From an uncultured Pseudomonadota bacterium (GTDB lineage Bacteria; Pseudomonadota; Gammaproteobacteria; Steroidobacterales; Steroidobacteraceae), in contig CAIUGU010000010.1 in NCBI GenBank assembly GCA_903898785.1, forward strand, positions 1-43,450: 43,450 bases of DNA, in the 5' to 3' direction. Below are positions 1-8,801 of this stretch, one piece after another (the stretch's first letter is position 1; each line of letters begins with the position of its first letter). Both the position numbers and the translations under genes were made by a program. The notes under the pieces were generated by a model, which saw nothing but the letters and a program-made list of their open reading frames with translations, was not told where the DNA came from and did not search any database.

Positions 1-8
1 ACGAGCCA

Positions 9-103
9 CCTCACCCGCACTGCGTGCGACCTCTCCATGGAACGGAGAGGTGAATGTCGGGACCCCTCTCCATTCCATGGAGAGGGAAACGGAGTGGGTG
101 AGG
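9..103. repeat. Palindromic intergenic repeat with nested hairpins
   Basis: The segment is built of nested inverted repeats. CCTCACCC (9-16) pairs with GGGTGAGG (96-103) as an outer stem. Inside are CCTCTCC (30-36) with GGAGAGG (44-50), and a perfect 10-bp stem, CCCTCTCCAT (64-73) with ATGGAGAGGG (77-86), closed by a 3-base loop. It ends one base before the stop codon of the creatininase gene. Repeats of the form CCTCTCC...GGAGAGG...GGGTGAGG are widespread in intergenic regions of GC-rich proteobacteria. It could also act as a transcription end or 3' mRNA stabiliser, but there is no T-tract. Confidence 0.7.
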
Positions 104-104
104 C

Positions 105-890
105 CTACCTCAGCGTCTCCAGCGGCGTTGCCGCCACCTCTTCAACGAGCTGCGCGAGCTGGCCGACGAGATAGTCGAGCAGTTGCTTGCCGCGGCCGGC
201 ATCGGCGCTGGCCGCGTTGCCAACCACGCCGCCAGGATGGAGATCCTGGCTCATCCAGCCGAAGCCCACGGGCTTCTCCGCACCGAATACCTGGTTCCTG
301 GCTGCGAGCTGCTGCGGGAGACCCGTGAAATCGGCGAGTGCTTCGTGTCGCACGAGGTCCGGGCGCAGGTGGAGCAGCAACGACGTTTCCATCTCGCCGC
401 CGTGGATGCCGTGCTTCATCTCGTCCGCGGCAAACAGGCCCGGTGGTGAACCGAAGGCAAAGTAGTTCGCGCGGACCACCATCATGCCTTCCTCGACCCG
501 CAGGCGCAGGGCCGCGAGCTGCACGAGCGACGTCTGTCCGCCGTGCGTATTGAGCAATACGAGCTTGGAGACGCCGGCGCGGGCAACGCTGCGACCGACA
601 TCGATCCAGCTCGCAAGCAGCGTTTCCGCTGCAATGGTCAGCGTTCCGGCGTAAGCGACGTGTTCAAGACTGTGGCCGATCGTCATCGCGGGCAGCACGA
701 GGATGCGCGCCGTACCCTGCGGGCTTTGCAGCAGTCCGTTGATCAGGCCGGTATTGATGATGGCGTCGGTGGCGAGCGGCAGGTGATGGCCGTGCTGCTC
801 CACTGCCGCAAGCGGCAGGATGGCAATCGTGGATTCGGGATCCAGCTCGTCGAAGTCGGGCGTCGCGAGATCCTGCCAGAACTGATGCAT
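105..890 (-). CDS. Creatininase-family metal-dependent amidohydrolase
   Basis: The 261-residue protein has the full family length. The metal-binding pattern is present: Glu31, His33 and Asp42 in VEQHGHHLPLATD, His116 in NTHGGQ, and a later Glu in GIHGGEMETS. Family members open cyclic or linear amide bonds (creatinine to creatine), and others trim peptides as in mycofactocin maturation (MftE). No mft genes or creatinase are present here, so the substrate is open. The gene lies 30 bp downstream of the TetR gene on the same strand and is probably co-transcribed with it. The ATG at 888-890 is preceded by AGGGAA. Creatinine breakdown through sarcosine releases formaldehyde, so the adjacent formaldehyde-oxidation genes are suggestive, but that link is inference. 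Confidence 0.85.
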   Translation of the reverse strand: MHQFWQDLATPDFDELDPESTIAILPLAAVEQHGHHLPLATDAIINTGLINGLLQSPQGTARILVLPAMTIGHSLEHVAYAGTLTIAAETLLASWIDVGRSVARAGVSKLVLLNTHGGQTSLVQLAALRLRVEEGMMVVRANYFAFGSPPGLFAADEMKHGIHGGEMETSLLLHLRPDLVRHEALADFTGLPQQLAARNQVFGAEKPVGFGWMSQDLHPGGVVGNAASADAGRGKQLLDYLVGQLAQLVEEVAATPLETLR

Positions 891-920
891 GCGGGTTCCC
901 TGGCGTCCGGCGGCCGGGCG

Positions 921-1586
921 TCAGGACGAGGCGACGGCGGCGATCTGCTTGAGTGCGGGGGTGCCTTCGCCGCGCAGGAAGAGATTGCAGACGAGGTCCG
1001 TCAGCATGTCGATCGTCCGCTCGTTGTCGATGCGGCCGCCGATGAGGGACACGATGTCGTCCGGCGAGACCGTCGCCATCACGACGACGCCGCGCAGGAT
1101 CAACAGCATTTCCCGCGATGAGAAGCGGGTGAGCTGGCCGCGGCGCTGCGCCTGGTCCAGGAAGCTGGTGAGCGGGCCCGACTGCTCGCGCGCCTGCGCC
1201 CGGATGTGCTTGTCATAACGCTCGCTGTGGGCGAGGAATTCCTGGCACATGATCTGCCGCAGCTGCGGTTCGTGAATCGACAGCGAGATCGCCGTATGCA
1301 CCCATGTGCGCAGTTGCTGCTGGAATTCCAGGTCGGGATCGACCACGACCTGCGATGACTTGAGCCGCGAGGCGAACAGGTAGTCCACTGCGGCCATCCA
1401 CAGGTCTTCCTTGGAACCGAAATAATACGTGATCAGCTGGAACGCGACGCCGGCCTGCTGCGCGATGGTCCTGAGCGAGGATCCTTCGAAGCCGAAGGCC
1501 GCAAAGGAGTCCACTGCCGCACGCAAGAGACGTTCGCGGACTGCCGAATCGACGTTGCCGCTGGGCTTTTGATCGTTGCCTGCCAT
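921..1586 (-). CDS. TetR/AcrR-family transcriptional regulator
   Basis: This is a 221-residue protein starting at the ATG 1584-1586. Longer readings run far into the divergent intergenic region and lack family features. Residues about 15-65 form the TetR N-terminal helix-turn-helix, with SSLRTIAQQAGV followed by the hallmark ITYYFGSKEDLW. The C-terminal part is an all-helical ligand and dimer domain that I cannot assign to a ligand. The gene is divergent from the alcohol dehydrogenase gene and upstream of the creatininase gene in the same direction, which suggests control of one or both. A candidate operator palindrome lies in the divergent region (1684-1697). Confidence 0.9.
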   Translation of the reverse strand: MAGNDQKPSGNVDSAVRERLLRAAVDSFAAFGFEGSSLRTIAQQAGVAFQLITYYFGSKEDLWMAAVDYLFASRLKSSQVVVDPDLEFQQQLRTWVHTAISLSIHEPQLRQIMCQEFLAHSERYDKHIRAQAREQSGPLTSFLDQAQRRGQLTRFSSREMLLILRGVVVMATVSPDDIVSLIGGRIDNERTIDMLTDLVCNLFLRGEGTPALKQIAAVASS

Positions 1587-1888
1587 AGTAATGTCAGTAT
1601 ATGCACGAGTTGAAGTTACGGAAAACCTTTTCTGTGCGGTCAGGCACGTAGCGTCGAGTACCGGATATCGCACGCGGGCTTTGTTTACAGACGTAAAATC
1701 ACCCGCTATCTTCTGTATATGCAGGGAATCCCCTAACGGGTCCTCTGTGCGAAAGGTGGAAGACCGAGCGCATGAGCGGTGATCATCGCAGTAATGAGCG
1801 GTCATCATGGCGTCTGCCACAAGGCTGCAGTACCGCGTCAGGCAGTGCGCTCGCTTTGCGCTTAAAGAACGACAACGAGAGGAATTTC
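1587..1888. promoter_or_regulatory. Divergent regulatory region between tetR and adhC
   Basis: These 302 bp hold no convincing gene. They contain a palindrome, TTTAC-AGAC-GTAAA (1684-1697), of the size expected for a TetR-type operator. They also contain the 9-mer GTATATGCA twice in the same orientation (1597-1605 and 1715-1723). A purine-rich ribosome binding site (GAGAGGA, 1877-1883) precedes the adhC start. I could not place convincing -35/-10 pairs. The local base composition is more AT-rich than the flanking genes. Confidence 0.5.
1684..1697. promoter_or_regulatory. Candidate TetR operator palindrome
   Basis: TTTAC (1684-1688) and GTAAA (1693-1697) form a perfect inverted repeat around the 4-base centre AGAC. 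It lies 98 bp upstream of the tetR start and 191 bp upstream of adhC. Position and symmetry fit autoregulation by the neighbouring TetR protein, but binding is inferred. Confidence 0.35.
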
Positions 1889-2998
1889 ATGGACGTTAAG
1901 GCTGCTGTAGCGTGGAAGGCGGGAGCACCCTTGAGCATCGAGACCGTGCAGCTCGAAGGCCCGCGGGACGGCGAGGTGCTGGTCGAGATCAAGGCGAGCG
2001 GTGTGTGCCACACCGACGAGTTCACGCGCTCCGGTGCCGATCCGGAAGGCCTGTTCCCCGTGATTTTCGGTCACGAGGGCGCAGGCGTCGTGATTGAGGT
2101 GGGTCGCGGCGTCACCACGCTGAAGAAGGGCGATCACGTCATCCCGCTCTATACGCCCGAGTGCCGGCAGTGCAAGTCATGCACGTCCCACAAGACGAAC
2201 CTGTGCACGGCGATCCGCGCGACCCAGGGCAAGGGCGTGATGCCGGACGGCACGAGCCGCTTCTCCATCGGCGGGGAGAAGATCCATCACTACATGGGGT
2301 GCTCGACGTTCGCGAACTACACCGTGCTGCCCGAGATCGCCCTTGCGAAGATCCGCGAGGATGCGCCGTTCGACAAGGTGTGCTACATCGGCTGTGGCGT
2401 GACCACCGGCATCGGCGCCGTGATCAATACCGCCAAGGTGGAGGCGGGCGCCAATGTAGTGGTGTTCGGCCTGGGCGGCATCGGACTCAATGTCATCCAG
2501 GGGGCGCGTATGGTTGGCGCCAACAAGATCATCGGCGTGGACCTGAACCCCGGGCGAAAGGCGCTCGCCGAGAAGTTCGGCATGACGCACTTCGTCAACC
2601 CGCGGGAGGTGGGCGGCGACCTCGTGGCTCATCTGGTCGCGCTGACGGATGGCGGCGCGGACTACAGCTTCGAGTGCGTCGGCAACGTGGACCTGATGCG
2701 CCAGGCGCTCGAGTGCTGCCATCGGGGCTGGGGTGAATCCATCATCATCGGTGTGGCGGGAGCGGGGCAGGAGATCAAGACGCGGCCGTTCCAGCTGGTC
2801 ACGGGCCGGGTCTGGAAGGGCACCGCCTTTGGCGGTGCCCGCGGGCGCACCGACGTCCCAAAGATTGTAGACTGGTACATGGATGGCAAGATCAACATCG
2901 ACGACCTGATCACGCATGTCATGCCGATCGAGCGCGTCAACGACGCCTTCGACCTGATGCACAGCGGCGAGTCCATCCGCAGCGTCGTGACGTTCTAG
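1889..2998 (+). CDS. adhC: S-(hydroxymethyl)glutathione dehydrogenase / class III alcohol dehydrogenase
   Basis: This zinc-dependent dehydrogenase oxidises S-hydroxymethylglutathione, the spontaneous formaldehyde-glutathione adduct, to S-formylglutathione with NAD+. From the ATG at 1889, preceded by GAGAGGA, the protein is 369 residues, the usual length for the class. Catalytic-zinc ligands Cys40 (GVCHTDEF) and His62 (GHEGAG) are present, with a third cysteine in IGCGVTTG. The structural-zinc cysteines are 92, 95, 98 and 106. The GLGGIGLNVIQGA stretch is the nucleotide-binding loop. An in-frame upstream start at 1772 would add an unlikely N-terminal extension. The next gene is S-formylglutathione hydrolase, the next enzyme of the pathway, 19 bp away. 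Confidence 0.97.
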   Translation: MDVKAAVAWKAGAPLSIETVQLEGPRDGEVLVEIKASGVCHTDEFTRSGADPEGLFPVIFGHEGAGVVIEVGRGVTTLKKGDHVIPLYTPECRQCKSCTSHKTNLCTAIRATQGKGVMPDGTSRFSIGGEKIHHYMGCSTFANYTVLPEIALAKIREDAPFDKVCYIGCGVTTGIGAVINTAKVEAGANVVVFGLGGIGLNVIQGARMVGANKIIGVDLNPGRKALAEKFGMTHFVNPREVGGDLVAHLVALTDGGADYSFECVGNVDLMRQALECCHRGWGESIIIGVAGAGQEIKTRPFQLVTGRVWKGTAFGGARGRTDVPKIVDWYMDGKINIDDLITHVMPIERVNDAFDLMHSGESIRSVVTF

Positions 2999-3017
2999 CG
3001 TATTGCGGCAGACCTGG

Positions 3018-3908
3018 ATGAATGCAGAGTTCGAAAAGCTGATGAACCCCGGGCACCTCGAGATCGTGAATCTCCACCAGTGCTTCGGCGGCGTAATGGG
3101 CTTCTATCGCCACGATTCGACCGAGACACGCTGTTCGATGCGGTTCTCCGTGTTCGTGCCGCCGCTCGCGCTGAAGCAGCAGGTGCCGGTGGTGTACTAC
3201 CTCGCCGGGCTCACCTGCACCGAGGAAACCTTCATGATCAAGGCCGGTGCGCAGCGCATTGCCGCCGAGCTCGGCATCATGCTCGTGTCGCCGGACACGA
3301 GTCCGCGCGGCGTGCCGCTGCCGGGCGACACCGACAGCTGGGATTTCGGTGTCGGAGCCGGGTTCTACCTCGATGCCACCGAGGAACCCTGGTCGAGGCA
3401 CTACCGCATGTATTCGTACGTTGCGCGCGAGCTGCCGAAGCTGATCGAGGGAAACTTCCCGGTCGACGCGTCGCGCATGGGCATCTTCGGCCATTCCATG
3501 GGAGGGCACGGCGCGCTGACGATCGCGCTCAAGCATCCCGAGCTGTTCCAGTCCGTCTCTGCATTCGCTCCGATCTCGGCGCCGATGCGCGCGCAGTGGG
3601 GTGAGAAAGCATTCAGTCGCTACCTGGGCAAGGATCGCGAAACCTGGAAGGCCTACGACGCCACCGAGCTGGTCACGCGTATCAAGGATCCCCGCAGCCG
3701 TCCGCCGATCCTGATCGACCAGGGGCTGTCCGATCCGTTCCTGGACCAGCAGCTCCATCCGCAGCTGTTCGAGGAAGCCTGCCGCAAGACCAACTATCCG
3801 CTGACGCTGCGCCGTCACACGGGCTACGACCACGGCTATTACTTCATCTCGACCTTCATGGAAGACCACCTGCGGCATCACGCGCGCACGTTGACGCGTC
3901 TGCCCTGA
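3018..3908 (+). CDS. fghA: S-formylglutathione hydrolase
   Basis: This alpha/beta-hydrolase (esterase D family) cleaves S-formylglutathione to formate and glutathione, the second step of formaldehyde detoxification. Visible features are the YYLAGLTCTEE region, the nucleophile elbow GIFGHSMGGHG (Ser160 in this numbering), an Asp in GLSDPFLDQ and the C-terminal GYDHGYYFISTF His region. The start is uncertain: the ATG at 3018 gives 296 residues and the ATG at 3042 gives 288. Family members are usually 275-285 residues and begin close to the FGG motif, so 3042 is plausible. Neither has a strong ribosome binding site. The formate it makes is the substrate of the enzyme encoded next. Confidence 0.95.
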   Translation: MNAEFEKLMNPGHLEIVNLHQCFGGVMGFYRHDSTETRCSMRFSVFVPPLALKQQVPVVYYLAGLTCTEETFMIKAGAQRIAAELGIMLVSPDTSPRGVPLPGDTDSWDFGVGAGFYLDATEEPWSRHYRMYSYVARELPKLIEGNFPVDASRMGIFGHSMGGHGALTIALKHPELFQSVSAFAPISAPMRAQWGEKAFSRYLGKDRETWKAYDATELVTRIKDPRSRPPILIDQGLSDPFLDQQLHPQLFEEACRKTNYPLTLRRHTGYDHGYYFISTFMEDHLRHHARTLTRLP

Positions 3909-3929
3909 AGGCGTCCCGGCGCGGGCACC

Positions 3930-4406
3930 ATGTTCGACACCCAACCCTCCCGCGACGAGCTCCTGGCGCTGATCGCCCCCTGCAAGGGACTGCCCGGTCC
4001 GTTGCTGGTGATGCTGCATGCCATCCAGGATCGGGTGGGCTACGTGCCCGCCAGCGCGATTCCCGTGCTGGCAGAGGAACTGAACCTGTCGCGGGCTGAA
4101 GTCCAGGGCGTGATCAGCTTCTATCACCACTTCCGCGATCGGCCGCCCGCGAAGCGACGTATCGAGATCTGCCGTGCCGAATCCTGCCAGGCGCTGCAGG
4201 GTGACCGGCTGACCGCACACATCGAGCAGCGCACCCGGTTGCGATTGGGCGAGACGAGTGCCGATGGCAGCATGTCCCTGCAGCCCGTCTATTGCCTGGG
4301 TCTCTGCTCGGCATCGCCCGCCCTCATGATCGATGGCACCGTCCATGCGCGCGTCACGCCGGAGCGCTTCGATGAGCTGCTCTCACAGATGGAGACGCGG
4401 GAGTGA
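3930..4406 (+). CDS. fdsG: NAD-dependent formate dehydrogenase gamma subunit (NuoE-like)
   Basis: The 158-residue subunit belongs to the NuoE / 24-kDa Complex I family and carries a thioredoxin-fold [2Fe-2S] cluster. The ligands are visible as Cys81-x4-Cys86 (ICRAESCQ) and Cys122-x3-Cys126 (YCLGLCSAS). In soluble FdsABG-type formate dehydrogenases, this subunit works with the FMN subunit to pass electrons to NAD+. It is the first gene of an operon with tight junctions: its TGA overlaps the GTG start of the next gene. It follows the S-formylglutathione hydrolase gene by about 20 bp, so one transcript could cover the whole formaldehyde-to-CO2 route. Confidence 0.95.
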   Translation: MFDTQPSRDELLALIAPCKGLPGPLLVMLHAIQDRVGYVPASAIPVLAEELNLSRAEVQGVISFYHHFRDRPPAKRRIEICRAESCQALQGDRLTAHIEQRTRLRLGETSADGSMSLQPVYCLGLCSASPALMIDGTVHARVTPERFDELLSQMETRE

Positions 4407-5950
4407 GTGCCGCGATCGTCTATGTGCCGCGGGATGCGTCGGCAGCCGCACTCGGTGCCGATGCCGTTGCCGCCGAGATCGACCGGCAGGCCCGTGATCG
4501 CGGCATCGCCGTGCGCATCGTGCGCAACGGAACGCGGGGGCTCACGTGGCTTGAGCCGCTCGTTGAAGTCGTGACTCCCATTGGGCGGCTCGCGTACGGG
4601 CCGGTTCTGCCTGGCGACGTGCCGGGCCTGTTCGATGCAGGGTTCCTCGGTGGCGCGTCCCATCGATTGTCCCTCGGGCCCATCGAGCAGCATCCTTATC
4701 TCAAGAACCAGCAGCGCGTGACATTCGCCCGCGTCGGCGTCATCGATCCTGTCAGCGTTGCGGAGTATGTGGCGCACGATGGCTTCCAGGGCTTGCGCGA
4801 AGCACTACGCACCTCTCCGGCCGACATCGTCCGCATCGTGACGGATTCCGGGTTGCGCGGCCGTGGTGGCGCTGCGTTTCCAGCGGGAATCAAGTGGAAG
4901 ACGGTGCTGGAGCAATCGGCGCCGCAAAAGTACATCGCCTGCAACGCGGATGAAGGCGATTCGGGCACGTTTGCCGATCGCATGCTCATGGAGGGCGATC
5001 CCTTCCAGCTGATCGAGGGCATGACGATAGCCGCCCTGGGCGTCGGCGCCTCGCAGGGCTATATCTACCTGCGTGTCGAGTATCCGCACTCACACCGCGT
5101 GCTCACTGAAGCGCTGGCAGCAGCGCGCGGTGCCGGCTTCCTCGGCCAGAACATCATGGGCAGCGGTGCCCACTTCGACATCGAAGTGCGTCTCGGCGCC
5201 GGTGCGTACATCTGCGGCGAAGAAACGTCGATGCTCGAGAGTCTTGAAGGCCGGCGCGGTGAAGTGCGGGTGCGGCCGCCGTTGCCCGCGATCAAGGGGC
5301 TGTTCGGGATGCCGACCGTGGTCAACAACGTCATCACGCTCGCGAGCGTCCCCGCCATCCTGCACAAGGGAGCAGAAGCTTACCGGCAACTCGGCTCAGG
5401 CAGATCGCGCGGGACGCTGCCTCTCCAGCTGGCCGGCAACCTCAAGCACCCGGGGCTGGTGGAGCGCGCGTTCGGCCTGACGCTACGCGAGTTGCTCTAC
5501 GACTACGGCGGCGGTTCTGCATCGGGGCGGCCGCTGCGTGCAGTGCAGATCGGCGGGCCGCTGGGCGCCTATGTGCCCGTATCGCAGTTCGATGCCTTGA
5601 TCGACTACGAGGGCTTGAGCGGTATCGGCGCGCTGCTGGGCCACGGCGGGATTGTGGCCTTCGACGACACGGTCGACATGGCAAGGATGGCCCGTTATGC
5701 CATGGCCTTCTGTGCCCACGAATCGTGTGGCAAGTGTACTCCGTGCCGGATCGGGTCGACCCGCGGCGTGGAGGTTATCGACCGCATCGTCGCCGGCGTC
5801 GATCGCCAGCAGAATCTCGAAGTGCTGAACGACCTGTGCGAGACCATGGTGCACGGTTCGCTGTGCGGACTCGGCGGCATGACGCCGTTCCCCGTCCAGA
5901 GCGCGCTCAAGCACTTTCCGGAAGACTTCACGCGGGGCGGGAGTCACTGA
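4403..5950 (+). CDS. fdsB: NAD-dependent formate dehydrogenase beta subunit (NuoF-like, FMN/NAD-binding)
   Basis: This 515-residue protein holds the FMN and NAD(H) site. After an N-terminal thioredoxin-like stretch come the NuoF signatures: GRGGAAFPAGIKWK (FMN region), CNADEGDSGTF, and GAGAYICGEETSMLESLEG (NADH region). The C-terminal [4Fe-4S] site is ESCGKCTPCRIGSTRG plus a later cysteine in LCGLGGMTPF. It starts with GTG at 4403, overlapping the fdsG stop by 4 bp, which indicates translational coupling. Electrons from formate reach NAD+ here, conserving reducing power rather than passing it to quinone. Confidence 0.96.
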   Translation: MSAAIVYVPRDASAAALGADAVAAEIDRQARDRGIAVRIVRNGTRGLTWLEPLVEVVTPIGRLAYGPVLPGDVPGLFDAGFLGGASHRLSLGPIEQHPYLKNQQRVTFARVGVIDPVSVAEYVAHDGFQGLREALRTSPADIVRIVTDSGLRGRGGAAFPAGIKWKTVLEQSAPQKYIACNADEGDSGTFADRMLMEGDPFQLIEGMTIAALGVGASQGYIYLRVEYPHSHRVLTEALAAARGAGFLGQNIMGSGAHFDIEVRLGAGAYICGEETSMLESLEGRRGEVRVRPPLPAIKGLFGMPTVVNNVITLASVPAILHKGAEAYRQLGSGRSRGTLPLQLAGNLKHPGLVERAFGLTLRELLYDYGGGSASGRPLRAVQIGGPLGAYVPVSQFDALIDYEGLSGIGALLGHGGIVAFDDTVDMARMARYAMAFCAHESCGKCTPCRIGSTRGVEVIDRIVAGVDRQQNLEVLNDLCETMVHGSLCGLGGMTPFPVQSALKHFPEDFTRGGSH

Positions 5951-5951
5951 T

Positions 5952-8801
5952 ATGCACTCCATCGACCGAAAGGACCTCGGTACGCCGGCCAGTCCCGACC
6001 GTATGGAGGTCACCGTTCACATAGACGGGGTGTCCGTGACCGTTCCGCAAGGCACGTCCGTGATGCGCGCCGCTGCGCTGGCGGGGGAGCGGATTCCCAA
6101 GCTGTGCGCCACCGATTCGCTCAAGGCCTTCGGCTCGTGCCGGCTGTGCCTCATCGAGATCGAAGGGCGCAAGGGCTATCCCGCCTCCTGCACGACGGAG
6201 GTGGCGGACGGCATGCAGGTCCGCACGCACAGCGACACCTTGTCGCGACTCCGAAAAGGCGTGATGGAGTTGTATGTCTCGGATCATCCGCTCGACTGCG
6301 ACGGGTGCCCGGCGGATCGCCACTGCGAACTGCAGGACATGGCCGAGGTCGTGGGTGTGAGCGCGGCGCGCTACGGGACACAAGGGGCAACGGCACGGCC
6401 ACGCCCCGCCGACACCAGCAATCCGTACTTCAGGTTCGATCCGGACCTCTGCATCGTCTGCTCACGCTGCGTGCGCGCGTGCGATGAGACCCAGGGAACC
6501 CTGGCGCTCACGATCGATGGACGCGGATTCCAGTCGAAGGTGGCCGCCAGCCAGAACGACTCGTTCCTCGACTCCGAGTGCGTCTCCTGCGGCGCGTGCG
6601 TCGAGGCGTGCCCCACGGCCGCACTGACCGAGAAATCGCTGATCGCGCTTGGTTCGCCCACCCGCTCCGTGTCCACCACCTGCGCCTACTGCGGTGTCGG
6701 CTGTTCGCTGGTCGCGGAGGTCAAGGACGACACTGTCGTGCGCATGGTGCCGAATCGCGAGGGACAGGCAAATCACGGCCATGCCTGCGTCAAGGGCCGG
6801 TTCGCGTGGGGCTATGCCACGCACGCGGACCGCATCCGTACGCCGATGATCCGCCGCAAGATCACCGATCCATGGGTCGAAGTCAGCTGGGAGGAGGCGC
6901 TGGCGTATGCGGCCTCCGAGTTCAAGCGCATCCAGGCCGAGCATGGCCGCGATGCCGTCGGCGGCATCACGTCTTCCCGCTGCACGAACGAAGAGACCTT
7001 CCTGGTACAGAAGCTCGTGCGCGCCGCGTTCGGCAACAACAATGTCGATACCTGTGCCCGCGTGTGCCATTCGCCTACCGGGTTCGGTCTGAAGAGCACG
7101 CTCGGCGAATCGGCCGGTACGCAGGAGTTCGACTCCGTGATGCACGCGGACGTGATCCTGCTGATCGGCGCCAACGTGACCGAAGGCCACCCGGTGTTCG
7201 GCTCGCAGATGAAGCGTCGCTTGCGTCAGGGCGCCAAGCTCATCGTGGTCGATCCTCGCGCGATCGACATTGTCCGTACGCCCCATATCGAGGCCGACTG
7301 CCACCTGCAGCTGCGCCCAGGGACGAACGTTGCGCTGATCAATGCACTGGCCCATGTTGTGGTGGCGGAAGGGCTCGCACGAAGCGACTACATCGCCGAG
7401 CGGTGCGAGGCGGAGTCCTTTGCACGCTGGCAGGCATTCGTGGCCGACGAGCGGAATTCGCCCGAAGCGACGGAAGCGATCACGGGCGTACCAGCCGACC
7501 TCGTGCGTCGGGCTGCCCGGCTCTATGCCGGCGCGCGCAACGGCGCGATCTACTACGGCCTCGGCGTCACTGAGCACAGCCAGGGCACGACGATGGTCAT
7601 GGGCATCGCCAATCTCGCCATGGCCACCGGGAATCTCGGCCGCCCGGGCGTGGGCGTGAATCCACTGCGAGGGCAGAACAACGTGCAGGGTTCGTGCGAC
7701 ATGGGCTCGTTCCCGCACGAGTTCAGCGGCTATCGCCATGTCGGCGACGACAGCGTGCGCGGCCTGTTCGAGTCGATGTGGGGCGTGCACCTGCAGAACG
7801 AGCCCGGGCTGCGCATTCCGAACATGTTCGAAGCCGCGCTCGATGGCAGTTTCAGGGGGCTGTACATCCAGGGCGAGGATCTCGCGCAATCGGATCCGAA
7901 TACGCAGCATGTGACGGCGGCGCTCGCCGCCATGGAATGCATCGTCATCCAGGACTTGTTCCTGAACGAAACGGCAAAGTACGCGCATGTGTTCCTGCCA
8001 GGCTCCTCGTTCCTCGAGAAGGATGGCACCTTCACGAACGCCGAGCGTCGCATCTCGCGCGTCCGCAAAGTCATGCCGCCGCTGGCCGGTCTCGCAGACT
8101 GGGAGATCACGGTCGCGCTGGCGCAGAAGCTCGGTTTCAGCATGAGCTACTCGCACCCGTCCGAGATCATGGACGAGATCGCGCGCCTCACGCCGACGTT
8201 CGCGGGCGTCTCGTACGAGAAGCTTGATCGCCTCGGCAGCATCCAGTGGCCCTGCAACGAGGCCGCCCCGGACGGCACCCCGACGATGCATGTCGATCAC
8301 TTCGTCCGCGGCAAGGGGCGCTTTTACGTCACCGAGTACGTGCCGACCGACGAGCGCGTCAATGCCCGTTTCCCGCTGATCCTGACGACGGGCCGCGTGC
8401 TCACGCAATACAACGTCGGCGCGCAGACGCGCAGGACCCCGAACGTCGTCTGGCACCCGGAAGATCGCCTCGAGATCCATCCCCACGATGCCGAGGAACG
8501 CGGCATCCGTGATTCCGACTGGGTGGGTGTCGCAAGCCGCGCGGGCGATACGGTGCTGCGCGCGGAGGTGACCATGCGGGTGCAGCCAGGCGTCGTGTAC
8601 ACCACGTTCCACTTCCCGGAATCGGGTGCCAACGTGGTGACGACGGATAACTCCGACTGGGCAACCAATTGCCCGGAGTACAAGGTGACCGCGGTCCAGG
8701 TGGTCCGGGTCAGCCAGCCCGCCGAATGGCAACGCCGGCATCGCGAAGAGGCGTCGCAGCAGTCGCGCATCCGGCGGAATCCCGATGCCACCCCTGCCTG
8801 A
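5952..8801 (+). CDS. fdsA: NAD-dependent formate dehydrogenase alpha subunit (molybdenum catalytic subunit)
   Basis: The 949-residue catalytic subunit oxidises formate to CO2 at a bis-MGD molybdenum centre. Cofactor sites appear in order: N-terminal [2Fe-2S] (Cys52, 63, 66, 80), a His/Cys [4Fe-4S] site (His112, Cys116, 119, 125), two ferredoxin clusters (CIVCSRCVRACDE and CVSCGACVEACP), then the FDH-proximal cluster beginning CAYCGVGC. The Mo ligand is Cys372 in VCHSPTGFG, with no in-frame TGA, so this is the cysteine rather than the selenocysteine form. The C-terminal third is the molybdopterin-dinucleotide-binding domain. The start lies one base after the fdsB stop, and the end overlaps fdhD by 17 bp. 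Confidence 0.97.
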   Translation: MHSIDRKDLGTPASPDRMEVTVHIDGVSVTVPQGTSVMRAAALAGERIPKLCATDSLKAFGSCRLCLIEIEGRKGYPASCTTEVADGMQVRTHSDTLSRLRKGVMELYVSDHPLDCDGCPADRHCELQDMAEVVGVSAARYGTQGATARPRPADTSNPYFRFDPDLCIVCSRCVRACDETQGTLALTIDGRGFQSKVAASQNDSFLDSECVSCGACVEACPTAALTEKSLIALGSPTRSVSTTCAYCGVGCSLVAEVKDDTVVRMVPNREGQANHGHACVKGRFAWGYATHADRIRTPMIRRKITDPWVEVSWEEALAYAASEFKRIQAEHGRDAVGGITSSRCTNEETFLVQKLVRAAFGNNNVDTCARVCHSPTGFGLKSTLGESAGTQEFDSVMHADVILLIGANVTEGHPVFGSQMKRRLRQGAKLIVVDPRAIDIVRTPHIEADCHLQLRPGTNVALINALAHVVVAEGLARSDYIAERCEAESFARWQAFVADERNSPEATEAITGVPADLVRRAARLYAGARNGAIYYGLGVTEHSQGTTMVMGIANLAMATGNLGRPGVGVNPLRGQNNVQGSCDMGSFPHEFSGYRHVGDDSVRGLFESMWGVHLQNEPGLRIPNMFEAALDGSFRGLYIQGEDLAQSDPNTQHVTAALAAMECIVIQDLFLNETAKYAHVFLPGSSFLEKDGTFTNAERRISRVRKVMPPLAGLADWEITVALAQKLGFSMSYSHPSEIMDEIARLTPTFAGVSYEKLDRLGSIQWPCNEAAPDGTPTMHVDHFVRGKGRFYVTEYVPTDERVNARFPLILTTGRVLTQYNVGAQTRRTPNVVWHPEDRLEIHPHDAEERGIRDSDWVGVASRAGDTVLRAEVTMRVQPGVVYTTFHFPESGANVVTTDNSDWATNCPEYKVTAVQVVRVSQPAEWQRRHREEASQQSRIRRNPDATPA

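Noticed and set aside
105-890. Mycofactocin protein MftE
   Set aside because: Same superfamily, but no mftA-D genes, precursor peptide or radical SAM gene lies nearby.
7065-7067. Selenocysteine at the molybdenum ligand of formate dehydrogenase
   Set aside because: The codon is TGC (Cys372); there is no in-frame TGA or SECIS-like need.
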